A DNA stretch of 60,000 nucleotides from Polytrichum commune (lineage: Eukaryota; Streptophyta; Polytrichopsida; Polytrichales; Polytrichaceae), in assembly GCA_950295325.1 (NCBI GenBank), contig OX485803.1, forward strand, positions 39,077,554 to 39,137,553. The letters run 5' to 3'. A program made the position numbers and the translations under genes. The notes beneath the pieces were generated by a model. The model made no database searches, was not told where the DNA came from, and saw only the letters and a list, made by a program, of their open reading frames with translations. Below are positions 23,510 to 34,994 of this stretch, piece after piece. Positions within the stretch are counted from its first letter, which is position 1. Every line of letters starts with the position of its first letter.

Positions 23510-26500
23510 AATTTCTCCAGTCCCCATACACTCTAATCCGACCTATATACTACTTATTCCAACCTATATTCACATACAGGCCTTCAGCATTCAAGATTAA
23601 ACTCATGTTCAAGATCTGGTCATATATTCCCCCACTTAGACCCCATCGGAACCGAGAGTCCAACCTATCTTCATACTACTCCAACCTATATTCACAAACA
23701 ATCCTTCCACATTCAAGATTAAAATCTGGTCCTACATTCCACATGTAAGACCCTCTCGGTTCCGAGAGGGTCCATTCCAGTCCACTAGTCCAACCTCTAT
23801 TCCTACTTCTCCCAACTATATTCACATACAAGCCTTACACATTCAAGACTAAAATCTAGTCATACATTCCCCCTCTAAGACCCTCTCGGAACCGAGTCCA
23901 GTCCACATACACACTACTCCAAGCTATATTCACAAGTAAGCATTCAACATTCAAAATTGCAATCTGGTCCTACACTCCTCCACTAAGACCCTCTCGGAAC
24001 CGAGAGGATCCATTTCAGTCCACATTCATACTAGTCCAACCTATATGCCAACAAACACTATGCATATTCACATACAAGACTTCCACATTCAAGACTAGAA
24101 TCTGGTCCTATATTTCACATGTAAGACCCTCTCGGTTCCGAGAGGGTCCATTCCAGTCCACTAGTCCAACCTCTATTCATACTACTCCAACATATATGCC
24201 CAAACAAAATATGGTCACACATTCTTCCATTCCAGGCTACATACTTAATACTAGAACCTATATTCCCAAACCCTATGCATATTCACATTCCCCTCGAAGA
24301 CCCTCTCGGAACCGAGAGGATCCATTCCACTCCACATACATACTAGTCAAACCTATATTCCAACAAGTCCAGTCTATATTCGCAAACAAGCCTTCAACAT
24401 TGAACATTAGAATCTGGTCCTACATTCAACATGTAACATCCTCTCGGAACCGAGAGGGTGCATTCAAGTCCACAAATCCAGCCTATATTCATACTACTCC
24501 AACCTATATGCCCAAACAATCCTTCCACATTCAATATCAAAATCTGGTCACACATTCTTCAACCTAGACCCTCTCGGAACCGAGAGGGTCCATTCCAGTC
24601 GACATACTTAATACTAGAACCTATATGCCCAAACCCTATGCATATTCACATACAAGACTTCCACATTCAAGACTAAAATTTGGTCCTACATTTCACATGT
24701 AAGACCCTCTCGGTTCCGAGAGGGTCCATTCCAGTCCACATACACACTTCTCCAACCTATATTCACACTACTCCAACCTGTATTCACAAACAAGCCTTCC
24801 ACACTCTTATTCAAAATCTGGTCATACATTCTTCAAGGAATACCCTCTCGGACCCTAGAGGGTCCATTCCAGTCCCCAAGTCCTACCCATTTTCAAACTA
24901 CTCCAACCTATATGCCCAAACAATCCTTCCACATTCAAGATCAAAATCTGTTCATACATTCTTCAACCTATATTCATACTACTCCAACCTATATTCACAA
25001 ACAATCCTTCCACATTCAAGATTAAAATCTGGTCCTACATTCCACATGTAAGACCCTCTCGGTTCCGAGAGGGTCCATTCCAGTCCACTAGTCCAACCTC
25101 TATTCATACTTCTCCAAACTATATTCACATACAAGCCTTACACATTCAAGACTAAAATGTGGTCATACATTCCCCCTCTAAGACCCCCTCGGAACCGTGA
25201 GGGTGCGGTCCAGTCCACATACACACTACTCCAAGCTATATTCACAAGCAAGCCTTCAACATTCAAAATTGCAATATGGTCGTACACTCCTCCACTAAGA
25301 CCCTCTCGGAACCGAATGTGTCCATTCCAGTCCACACACATACTAGTCAAACCTATATTCCAACAAGTCCAGCCTATAATCACAAACAAGCCTTCAACAT
25401 TGAACATTAGAATCTGGTCCTACATTCAACATGTAACATCCTCTCGGTTCCGAGAGGGTGCATTCAAGTCCACAAGTCCAACCTATATTCATACTACTCC
25501 AACCTATATGCCCAAACAATCCTTCCACATTCAATATCAAAATCTGGTCACACATTCTTCAACCTAGACCCTTTCGGAACCGAGAGGGTCCATTCCAGTC
25601 GACATACTTAATACTAGAACCTATATGCCCAAACCCTATGCATACATACAAGACTTCCACATTCAAGACTAAAATCTGGTCCTACATTTCACATGTAAGA
25701 CCCTCTTGGTTCCGAGAGGGTCCATTCCAGTCCACATACACACTTCTCCAACCTATATTCACACTACTCCAACCTGTATTCACAAACAAGCCTTCCACAC
25801 TCTTATTCAAAATTTGGTCATACATTCTTCAAGGAATACCCTCTCGGACCCTAGAGGGTCCATTCCAGTCCCCAAGTGCTACCTATTTTCAAACTACTCC
25901 AACCTATATGCCCAAACAATCCTTCCACATTCAAGATCAAAATTTGGTCATACATTCTTCAACCTATATTCATACTACTCCAACCTATATTCACAAACAA
26001 TCCTTCCACATTCAAGATTAAAATCTGGTCCTACATTCCACATGTAAGACACATTCTTCAACCTAGACCCTCTCGGAACCGAGAGGGTCCATTCCTGTCC
26101 ACATACTTAATACTATAACCTATATGCCCAAACCCTATGCATATTATCATGTAAGCCTCCCACATTCAAGATTAAAATCTGGTCCTACATTCCACATGTA
26201 AGACCCTCTCGGTTCCGAGAGGGTCCATTCCAGTCCACCGACATACTAGTCCACCCTATATACCAACAAACCCTATGCATATTCATATACAAGCATTCCA
26301 CATTCATGTTCACAATCTGGTCCTACATTTCTCATGTAAGACCCTCTCGGTTCCATTCCAGTCCACTAGTCCAACCTTTATTCATACTACTTCAACCTAT
26401 ATGCCCAAACAATCCTTCCACATTCAATATCAAATTCTGGTCACACATTCTTCAACCTATACCCTCTCCGAACCGTGAGGGTCCATTCGAGTCCACATAC

Positions 26501-27060
26501 ACACTTCTCCAACCTATATTCACACTACTCCAACCTGTATTCACAAACAATCCTTCCACACTCATGTTCAAAATCTGGTCATACATTCTTCAAGGAATAC
26601 CCTCTCGGACCCTAGAGGGTCCATTCCAGTCCACATACTCCCTAGTCCAACCTATAAACCCTAACCAGCTTTCAACTTGCCCATGCATAATCCATTCCCC
26701 GACTAAGACCCTCCCGTTTCCGAGCGGGTCCATTGCAGTCCACATACCAACTACTCAAAGCTATATTCGCCAACAAGCCTCCAACTTTCGCCCGAGAGGG
26801 TCCACTCCAGTCCACATACAAAGTATTCCCGCCTTTAAACCCTAATATGCTTTCGACCTCCCCGTGCAAATTGTTTTCCTTCATTCCTCAACTGAGACCC
26901 TCTCGGAGCCGAGAGGGTCCACTCCATTCCAATTACAAAGTATTCCACCCTCGATACACAAACTAGCTTTCAACCTTCAAGTTCAAAATTGTGTCTTGCG
27001 TTCCTACACTAGGACCCTCTCGGAACCAAGATGGTCCTCTCCATTACACATACAAAGTTT
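23510..27060. repeat. Palindrome-bearing satellite, block D (intron 1)
   Basis: Units combine a dyad, CCATTCCAGTCCAC, CCAACCTATATTCA, CAAACAATCCTTCCACATTC and AAAATCTGGTCCTACATTC. Dyad centres are a mix of GGTTCC and GGAACC. A segment around 24,351-24,990 is repeated about 1.0 kb later (TACATTCAACATGTAACATC at 24421 and 25421). From 26,690 units are more diverged and end about 120 bp before exon 1. Long frames such as 25,458-26,021 encode only repeats of the unit. Confidence 0.9.
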
Positions 27061-27177
27061 TCCAACCTATATACAATGTTTCTTCCATATTTAGAGAATT
27101 GAATTTCCATTCTTATATTTCCATATTCCTAATACTTGTCGTACCCCTTGTCCATATGACCTCAACAACAAACTTAC

Positions 27178-27507
27178 TGTAATAGTCGTATTGTCCCTTG
27201 TCTCCTCGCGAGACCCACTCTGATTAGAACTGTTCCGATGCTCGCTCTCTGCCATAGATGGTGTTTGTGATCCACTGTCCTCCCCTTCTTCGTCTATCGA
27301 CTGCAGATTCGACCCTCCCTTGTCCACTGCACACGTATTCTTCGACTCTGATGGGGTCGCTCTTCCTTCTATGCACGTTTCCTCCTTCTTCTTAAGCTCT
27401 CTCCGTCTCCTCTGTTTCGAATTGCTGAAACTCGTGCCTCCCTTTCTCTTCTTCCGCTTCTTTTCTGGATCTATTGTAGAAACTGTATTTTGGTCTGGTT
27501 CCTTCAT
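27178..27507 (-). CDS. Exon 1 of the methyltransferase-like gene: basic, nuclear-signal-like N-terminus
   Basis: ATG at 27505-27507 opens 110 codons ending at a good donor (ACA before GTAAGTTTG at 27177). The product is rich in Lys/Arg (EKKRKKRKGG, KQRRRRELKKK), which fits a nuclear localisation signal, followed by an acidic Ser-rich tail. The next exon joins in phase 0 across a 3.7-kb intron of satellite. This frame has no independent homology that I recognise. Its assignment rests on splice phase, strand and position. Confidence 0.6.
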
Positions 27508-27713
27508 GTGTGCGTAGAAGTTTCCCTCCCTTGCTCTCTCTTGCGCTCTCTACTCTCTTAGCATTCCTCTCCTTCACTATGAAAATGACCCCTCTCCTGC
27601 CTCTCATACCTATATATTACTACTGTTGAAAGTTTAGGGTTTCCAATCGTCTGGTCGCCTTCACTCCTGTTCCTTTTATTGGATTGTTTTCTTATTCGTT
27701 CATCTCTTTGTCC
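27508..27713. promoter_or_regulatory. Shared divergent promoter of the MULE transposase and the methyltransferase-like gene
   Basis: The two start codons (27507 minus, 27714 plus) are 206 bp apart. A single symmetric TATATAT lies at 27611-27617, about 100 bp from each ATG, so it could serve both directions. No satellite dyad lies in this interval, although one diverged unit ends about 450 bp away within intron 1. That the region drives both genes is inferred from geometry. Confidence 0.5.
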
Positions 27714-30700
27714 ATGGCTTCCTCCTCCACCGTACCTTCTTTTACAGAAATGGTTGAGCTCCGTGCCACTGGCGTGGGGATCCCCCTTCTTTTCCCCATA
27801 GATGCGAACGGTTTTGCATCTGTCTCTTCCCTAGACCTTAGTATCAGGTTTTCGTTGCAAGACACTACAATATGGGTCGAGCGCGAGATTTATGATAATG
27901 CTACTTCTTTTTTGTCATTGACCATGCGTGAGAATCCTAGGGTTGCCGACAACGGATCTTCAATATGGGAACTCTGCGCTGGTAAATACAGGGTGTACGG
28001 ACTCCCAGGTCCTTCCACGAATGTATCCACGGTTATCCGTACCCCTCCCCATTCCTCTGCTTCCACTTTCCATACTCCTCCCTTGGTCAAAGTTAAGACT
28101 GAACCCGGTACGCACACTGTCATACATCTTTCCGATTCCTCCGACGGTGATGAGCCCCCTGTATCCACTCCCATTCACAAGCCATGCCCATCATCCATCC
28201 GTTCCACCTTTGTTACCCCGCCTCATCCGTCTCCTCTTCCTCCCTTTCCAGCCAAACCCCATAACTCCATTCTTCAATTTCTACGTTCTCTTGCTTCCAT
28301 GCCCGGTAGGAAGAACATCCTCAAGAAGCTGGATTATGACACCTTACAAATTCAAGAGGTTAATTACCTACCGCCTCGCTTTGATGGTGATCTCATGTTT
28401 GTCCTACCCCCACTCGGTGTCTCTTCCTCTCATAAGAAGGCCCAATCTATGGACGGCATGGACAAACGATATGACGGCCATGTTTGGACTAAGACTCAGA
28501 CCACCAATATCACCAATGACATGGGCCTAGCTTTTCGCTCCTCCAGTTGTGTTGGCCACCTCGAATGCCAAAATCCTCAGTGCGATTACCTACAACGTGC
28601 TCATCGGACTTCCCCAGTCAATGATATTGATTTCGACGGTTTCACCAAGGATCCCTTCCCCGTTGGTGGACCCTTACCTTTGGGATCCACTCTAATGTGC
28701 CGGATATGTAAGGAGCCCCCCAAATGCATTGCACCATGTCATGCCAGGATCTTCTATGTCCACGGCAAAGGCACCACTCAGCGTGCATGTATTCATTTGG
28801 GCAACCATCATCATCCCGTCAAGGTTGGCAATTGTAGAGATAGCCAACAGCGCATCGACTCCCTCATCGAGGAGCACGTCGAGCGAACGCCCCAAGCCAC
28901 TCATAGCAAAATTGTCCTTGAGGCCAGCAAGGATCTTGTGGGTGAGTTCCTCCTCCGCAATGATACTGATCCTCATAAACTCCTTTCCTTGGAAGAACTT
29001 GAGCCCGTTTTTTATCGTTGCAAGGAGTTGCATTCCCCCCACCTCCGAAACAAGGTTACCATTTTTAAATACTTACGTAGATTGGGGGTTATGGATGGCA
29101 TCGCCAAGCTTCGAGGTGTCAGCACCTGGGCCTATGTCCATCGGAATCAATTTCCAGGCCAAGGTGACGCTACGGACAAGGTTTTCGTTTTCAAGATGTC
29201 CGAGGTCGGCCCTGGTAGTGGGGTCGACTTGGTTAAGCGCATGCAACCTGGCAATGATCTCGAGCATGCTTGGATCATGTCCGACCATGTCAAACGCGTC
29301 GCCAAGTGGACCACCATGGCCTGCCACGTATACGACGGTACCTACCAGCGCGTCATGACCGTCGCTTGTTGCGACTTCCAATCTGAGGACAAGGATGCTC
29401 AAGTTTTTTTCTGGCATAACCTCAACCACGTCATGGCCCGCCATGGATTCTCCAAGCCCCACTTCAAAGGCTTCATGGCCGACAGTGCCCAAGCCAATTG
29501 GAATGCCGTGAGGATTGTTTACGGGTCCGGAAATCCAAAGGTTCCCATCGATGGGCGTGAGAGAACGTGCTACTTCCATTGGACCCAGTCTTTGGAGAAA
29601 CACACCAAGCTATATATCAAGCATGACTTGCAAGACCAACACAAGCGTCTCTGCCTGCAGTATCGCGACGCGTCCTCTATGCTTGAGGCGGAAATGAGGT
29701 ACCTCGCCATCAAGGCCTGGTGGGCTTCGTCTAACTGCACCTCCGAGGAGGGGCTGAAACACCTTCAGCTTTGGCTGGCCTTCTGGCACTTTCGTTATCG
29801 ACAATGGGGTGGCTTCATGGAATTGGTGCGTCTTTAGTGTTATTGCTCTTTGTTTTTTGTTCTATATTTTTTTTCGAGCTTTTCTTATTTCTTGCACACC
29901 CTTTCCATTTCGCAGGAGAAAATCATGACCACCGAGGAATTTGCACAAATGCCCAATTGCAACCTTGCCGAGTCCATTCACAACAAATGGCTCCAAGCGT
30001 CCGGCAACAAGGGTGGCGATCTATACGTGGCCACTGTGGATGACTATATTCGAGCCTTCCTCCAAGTTGTGGCGTACCATCAATTTCTTAAGGGTGGCGT
30101 TGGGGGCGATGGCCCTAGCAAAGAAGAACTCAAGCTTCGTGCTGCTCAACGTCGTGCTCAACGTACTGGTGACCCCGCTATCCTGCAAAAGGTTTTTCTT
30201 GACATGCCTGGCGGAGAGGAATTTTGTACTCGTACTCCCCACCTTGAGGGTGCCGAGGTCTTTGGCTCCCAGAAACGCAAGTCTGACACCCCCATTGGTG
30301 CTGATGATGAAACCCACCGTCCCGACACCCTAAACTTCTCTCGCCCTCGTGTCGCTCAGAGAACCACAAGATCTCACGCTTCACCTTTGCCTACCATCGT
30401 TGAGGAGTCCTCTCCGACAGTGCTCGAGGTTCCACCACCCCCTCCTACTGGATTGGATTTTCGTCGTGTCACTGCTGTCCAAGAATCCAATGTGGACGAG
30501 AAGCTCTGGCATATTGCTCGAGTTCCTTACAATTCCTCCAAAGCATGTTGGGCCATGCATGCTGTCACCAAGAAGAAATGCACTGCCAAAATCGTCTCCA
30601 ACTCCAAGAGCACCCCTGCACCGGCATACATTGGAGTTTGGAACTATTACAAATTCACAATACCTAAGGTCGAGAAGTTTTTTTTTTGCCCATACGACAT

Positions 30701-31373
30701 TGAACGTTGTGTCAAAGGATCCCGTCGTAAGTGGGTCGACAAATTCTCTGCAGACCAAGAACGACCTCCAATCCCTCCCGTGTGGCCTGTCAAGATTGGT
30801 ACCAACTTGACTCGTCCGGAGATCCTTAAGCTTGAGAACGCCGGCTTTCAGCTCCCTCAAAAAGAGCGCATCACGCCCACTCGCCTCTTCAACACATCGG
30901 CTCCTCCACTCGACCTCTCTGGAGTGGACGTTCCTGCCAACCCAGACCCGTATCCTTCTTCCAGGCAGTCCAAGACTACGAGACGGTCTGCCACCGCACC
31001 ATCAACAAAACAAATGCAGATGGTCGCATCTGCCCGAGCTATGGATGGGACCATTTTGAAGGTGACCATGATTCCACGACCTGGATTTGGTTGCGTTCTC
31101 ACGTTGCAGTCCAAACCTGCACCTACTCAATCAATTTACCAACTCACAGTCAGTTCCCTGCCCGAGTGTAATTGCCCAGCCTTCAAGGATATGATATCAA
31201 AGTTTGGCCGTAAACGAAATTCGTTCCTGCATTGTAAGCACCTCTACTTCATATTTGTCAAGGTCTCTAATGTAGACCCCGAAGTTGACTTGTTCATTCA
31301 CGCCCCTACCTTTAGCTTCAATGAGGTCAAACTCATCCTCGAAGGGGGCCTCTTGACACAGTCTACTTCCTAG
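27714..31373 (+). CDS. MULE (Mutator-like) transposase, two exons, apparently intact
   Basis: Coding segments are 27714-29825 and 29916-31373, with a 90-bp phase-0 intron (GTGCGT...TTTCGCAG). The product is 1189 residues. Residues about 278-370 form a Cys/His-rich region (CVGHLECQNPQC, CRICKEPPKC, HLGNHHHP), resembling the WRKY-GCM1 finger of MULEs. The MULE catalytic domain follows: DGTYQ near 541, a second Asp in FMADSAQ near 590, then CYFHW near 619-623. A SWIM finger (CNCPAF...HCKH) lies near 1120-1146. The N-terminus is Pro/Ser-rich. The ATG at 27714 is the first in frame. It would bind element ends and cut and paste DNA in the nucleus. No stop or frameshift is seen. Its terminal inverted repeats are not identified. 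Confidence 0.88.
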
Positions 31374-31590
31374 AATTACTCTCATCCTAGCACTACATTT
31401 TGTCCTCATGGATGTGGTCAGTTTTGGACCGAATGTGAACTCATAATTGATTGCTATAATAAATATAATCTCATAGATTATTTTTATTCCCTTCAAAATT
31501 TTGTATTACAATATTCAAATGTGTCATGTGTCTCTCTCCCGGTTGAACATTTCATTTTCAATTTTAAGGTGCTACCTATCTCTATCAAAT

Positions 31591-32304
31591 CTACTTCCGT
31601 TTCGCCAACCTTCTAGGTGTTTCGTCATCCCTTCTTGATAGAGGTGGACCCGGTCGAAGCAAATCAATGTATGACACCGTTTTATCCCTCATTCGATCCT
31701 TCAATGGACGACGATGCGGCGACAATCCTCTCATCCTCTCGCGAAATGACAAAGACCTCGAAGATTCGCCTACAACCTTCACCTCATCCTCCCCGTTCGT
31801 CGTCTTGTCTTCATTCACATCAGCGTCCTTCTCCTGCACATCCGTTCGCGTTTTATTTTTCTTTGCATATTGTTTCTGCTCCTCCTGCTGTGAGGCCAAA
31901 CCCCCCACCCTTAAGCGTCCGTAGTCCGAGTAGTGGGTTTGGGCTCACATTCCTCCGCGGTATTGGATTTGGACTTGGATGAGTCCATAGTGCAAGGTTC
32001 ACCCTTCAAGTGGTCTTGGATTTAACTGGAATTTCACTTTTAACAACTCAATGTACGATTTCAATACGTATGTGGAGAATGCACAAGTTAACTATGTTAT
32101 TTTAACCTCCTTATGCTCGGGTGCTATTTTGTCTTTGTTTGCTTCTAACGTCCATCCGGCTGCTTTAGCTACACAAGCCCTTAAGGATATCCCTCTCCTA
32201 AATGGAGTCCGTGCCGTTGACTCTATACTACCACTCGAACTATCACTTGTGTATTCCGTATCGCTACTATAAGAGGTCTCACTTGGTGTCTCCATACCGT
32301 ACAT
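31591..32304 (-). CDS. Small charged protein, two-exon model, convergent on the transposase
   Basis: Exon 1 (32107-32304) opens at ATG and encodes a Ser/Thr/Asp-rich start (SYSSDTEYTSDSSSGS) and an Arg-rich patch. A possible 219-bp intron (GTTAAA...CACAG) leads in phase to exon 2 (31591-31887), encoding a Lys/Glu-rich stretch and then LSFRERMRGLSPHRRPLKDR. The product would be 164 residues, with no recognised domain. The donor is weak, and each half may be a separate frame. It lies 217 bp beyond the transposase stop in the opposite orientation and could be a third element gene. It could also be chance. Confidence 0.38.
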
Positions 32305-32609
32305 AAGCCTTTAAGTATTAAGAAATACTTATGTGACTTATGTCAATCTTTCCCTCGCACCTTTGGTCTTTGCTTCCTTTGTCTTGCCATCGCGAGAGTG
32401 CTCCACATTCTCCATTAATTTGTGCACGTGGTTTATTTTTAAAGAGAGGATGCAAGTGTTAAAAAAAACACTATTCTCTATAGTCAATCTCAAATACATT
32501 TACTTGTGAAAGCCACACATAACACTAACTAGCATAATGTAACTAACTACTTGTCTATGAGCTAATTAGGTAGGCTATCTACTAAGCTCCTTCATGAACC
32601 CATCTCTTT

Positions 32610-32840
32610 ACTTTCTAATTACATAAACCTAGCTCCTTCATAAACCCAGCTCCTTCATAAACCCAGCTTCTTAGCTTCTAACTAAACAAACCCAGCTCCT
32701 TCATAAACCCAGCTCCTTCATGAACCCAGCTCCTTGGCTTCTAACTAAACAAACCCAGCTCCTTCATAAACCCAGCTCCTTAGCTTCTAACTAAACAAAC
32801 CCAGCTCCTTCATAAACCCAGCTCCTTCATGAACCCACAA
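32610..32840 (+). repeat. Minisatellite of CCCAGCTCCTTCATAAA units
   Basis: About a dozen copies of a roughly 18-bp unit (ACCCAGCTCCTTCATAAA, with CATGAA variants) alternate with GCTTCTAACTAAACAAA spacers, giving a compound repeat. Non-coding. Confidence 0.85.
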
Positions 32841-34740
32841 CTTTGTAGTTGTAATCCCCAACTACCTCACTAATTATTCAAGCCCTTAACTAATCTTCCT
32901 ACCTAATTTCCCTAATTCTACTAACAACCCCTTTCTAATCACACAATTCTTCTCTAATCCTAAAATCCTAAAATCCTAGAGAGGAGAGGGGGAGAGAGAA
33001 TTTCCTAACTTCACTAAGACTAACTAATCCACACAAGTATATTTTTGCACTCATCACAACATCAAGTGCTCAACTCTTAAACATGGAACTTGCAACCACG
33101 TGTATTCAAAACATGAACTTTAAGTACCACAAATTGGAATCATGAATTAACTTTAAAATCCTTCACGTCAACACTAATTCTACCAAGAGGTCAAGCCCTC
33201 TTCAAGGCTAACAAGCCTTGGCTCTCAAACTAAAAACTAAGCACACACATGTGCTCCAATATGGCTTCCCACACCCACACTTATAACTCGTGGGGTGCCT
33301 TGGAGCACAAAGGAAAGAGAGGATGAGTGAGGGAAGAATGAGGGATTATATAGTAAGCTTGAGGGGGTGAGCACCCTCAAGGCTCACGATAAGCCCTTGA
33401 GATTTCCTCCTACTTAGTAGGCGCCAATCCTATCTTCTAAGCCTTCCTCCCTCAAATGATCAACAAGGATCCTAATTCGAACATTTAACTAGCCTTGGCT
33501 TTCTACCTACCACACTTTACCAAACTTGGGATGCTTCAACCCAAACTTAGCCTCCTTCGCTTTCCGCCGCCATAACTTTCTCCCCTTACTTTCCCAAATC
33601 GTCGCTCACCACTTAATTCAAACCACGATGCTTAACTCGTGATTTGATTGGTGCTTTGAGAATTTGCTTATCCTCCACCTTGCATTCTTCCTTGGGCCTT
33701 CCCCATTAAGTGGCCATGATGAGGTGGTCCACTTGTGCGCTCCATGTGATCCTCCATTCATCCCAATTCGAATGCACTTGCCTCTTGAGTCACTTTGGTT
33801 GTCTCCATCCATTTGTACTAGCCTACTCACTAACTACTCAATCCAAGTTCTCCTTACCTATCCTCATTCACTCAAATCCTTCCGAAGGTAAAAACACAAT
33901 AACACCTCACATCCTAGCCTCTTACAACATGGTACTTCTAAGACTAACATTTCACTCTTTTTATATTTTTGTGAAGTAACATGCTACTTCAAAGTGCATC
34001 AACTAACGTTTCAAGGGTCTAAGACTAAATGTGGGCACCCTTTTGGGCTCACACCTGCATCCTCCACTTCCAGGCTTGTGTGGACTGCGAAAATGGAGTG
34101 AATTCGTAGTCATCACTACATTGCTTTCCAGCACCTTTGTCATGTTCCGGCGATGGATTAAAAGGAACATGGGGATCTCCTAGACTCCTAATCTCCTTCT
34201 CCCATCCTAGGCCAGCGAACATGTCTTTTTCCTCTCCCATTGTGTCCCTAAACACTCTACATCCGTATTGGATACGAGTCTACCTTATGTCCTTATATAT
34301 TTTGAGCTGAAGATAATCTCTTCAAACAATAATTGTGCGAGTCCAAGCTCTATAGTTGACTCACACATAGAACAAATATAAAAGTGATGGAATAAAAACG
34401 AAGCAAGGTGGTCGCCATTTGTATTTTCATTGACTAATTCTTCAATTATACCAAACTCGATAAAATCATTTTTAAATCTTGTTTTTGGGAATCACCCTTG
34501 GTTTAAATCATATACTTATCTATTTTATCATAATTCTTATATCATTTTTGCACTTCCCGTATTCTAAATTTAACGACTACATTTCAAATTCAGATCATTT
34601 TCATTTAATGTTGGACCTATCCATTCCACAGAAATAGGTCATACATTTTTTCTATTTTTGGTAAATTCTAGAATATTCCAGGTATATTCGTTTCTATTTA
34701 ACAATTGCTAAATTTGGTATGACAAGTTTGCTATTTTTTC
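32841..34740. other. Non-coding stretch
   Basis: No gene is supported. Frames at 33,618-33,979 overlap on both strands and lack features. The text is plant-like intergenic sequence with CTTCCTCC-rich patches. Confidence 0.45.
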
Positions 34741-34791
34741 TTCATCTCCGCTCTCCGCTCTCCAAATCTCTGCTCTCCGCTCTCCGCTCAC
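34741..34791. repeat. Inverted AGAGCGG-type iteration
   Basis: On the plus strand this reads CTCCGCTCTCCGCTCTCC and ends CCGCTCACATAGCTGTG. Its reverse complement (TGTGAGCGGAGAGCGGAGAG) resembles the plus-strand sequence at 3912-3953. The pair brackets about 31 kb. Whether these are transposon ends or a coincidental simple repeat is open. Confidence 0.4.
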
Positions 34792-34994
34792 ATAGCTGTG
34801 TCGTCCGATTGCAGCCACACCACACCTCCTTATAGATAGATAGAAACTCCGGTCCCTTTGAGGGGCCGGCGTGAATAGAGTGTCCGTTCGTAATGCCAAC
34901 ACCTCCTTATACAACTAAAGATGTTGCCCTTTGCATGATCCGACCACTGCTTCTCCCCGACCCACAGATACATGTACAAGTGACTGTGCCATGA

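Larger units (their letters stand above)
14741..27507 (-). pseudogene. 12-exon gene: ParB/Srx-like plus beta-class N6/N4 amino-methyltransferase-like protein, damaged
   Basis: Exons on the minus strand are 27178-27507, 23391-23468, 22671-23247, 22394-22589, 22114-22311, 21809-22026, 17916-18157, 17162-17822, 16726-17070, 16373-16632, 15075-15276 and 14741-14969, all with GT-AG borders, for about 1178 codons. In order the product has a basic Lys/Arg-rich start, a ParB/sulfiredoxin-like region (WEGNHRLTAWW), a long acidic and Ser/Pro linker, a motif-IV-like segment, and a C-terminal motif I, the order of beta-class amino-methyltransferases. Most exon phases agree. Damage: an in-frame stop at 16801-16803, a frame break at a T8 run (16436-16443), a frame break in exon 6 (about 21,984-22,026), and a phase mismatch between exons 3 and 4. 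Introns 1 and 6 are filled by satellite. It is divergent from the MULE transposase. The family call is mine from motifs. Confidence 0.68.

Noticed and set aside
25458-26021. 187-residue plus-strand open frame
   Set aside because: Read-through of satellite block D, with the same repeats in other frames.
28729-29603. Open frames in other phases within the transposase
   Set aside because: Overlap the MULE catalytic region. Shadows of a well-supported coding exon.
32610-32840. Possible coding repeat protein
   Set aside because: The 18-bp repeats are interrupted by stops in all frames examined and vary in spacing.
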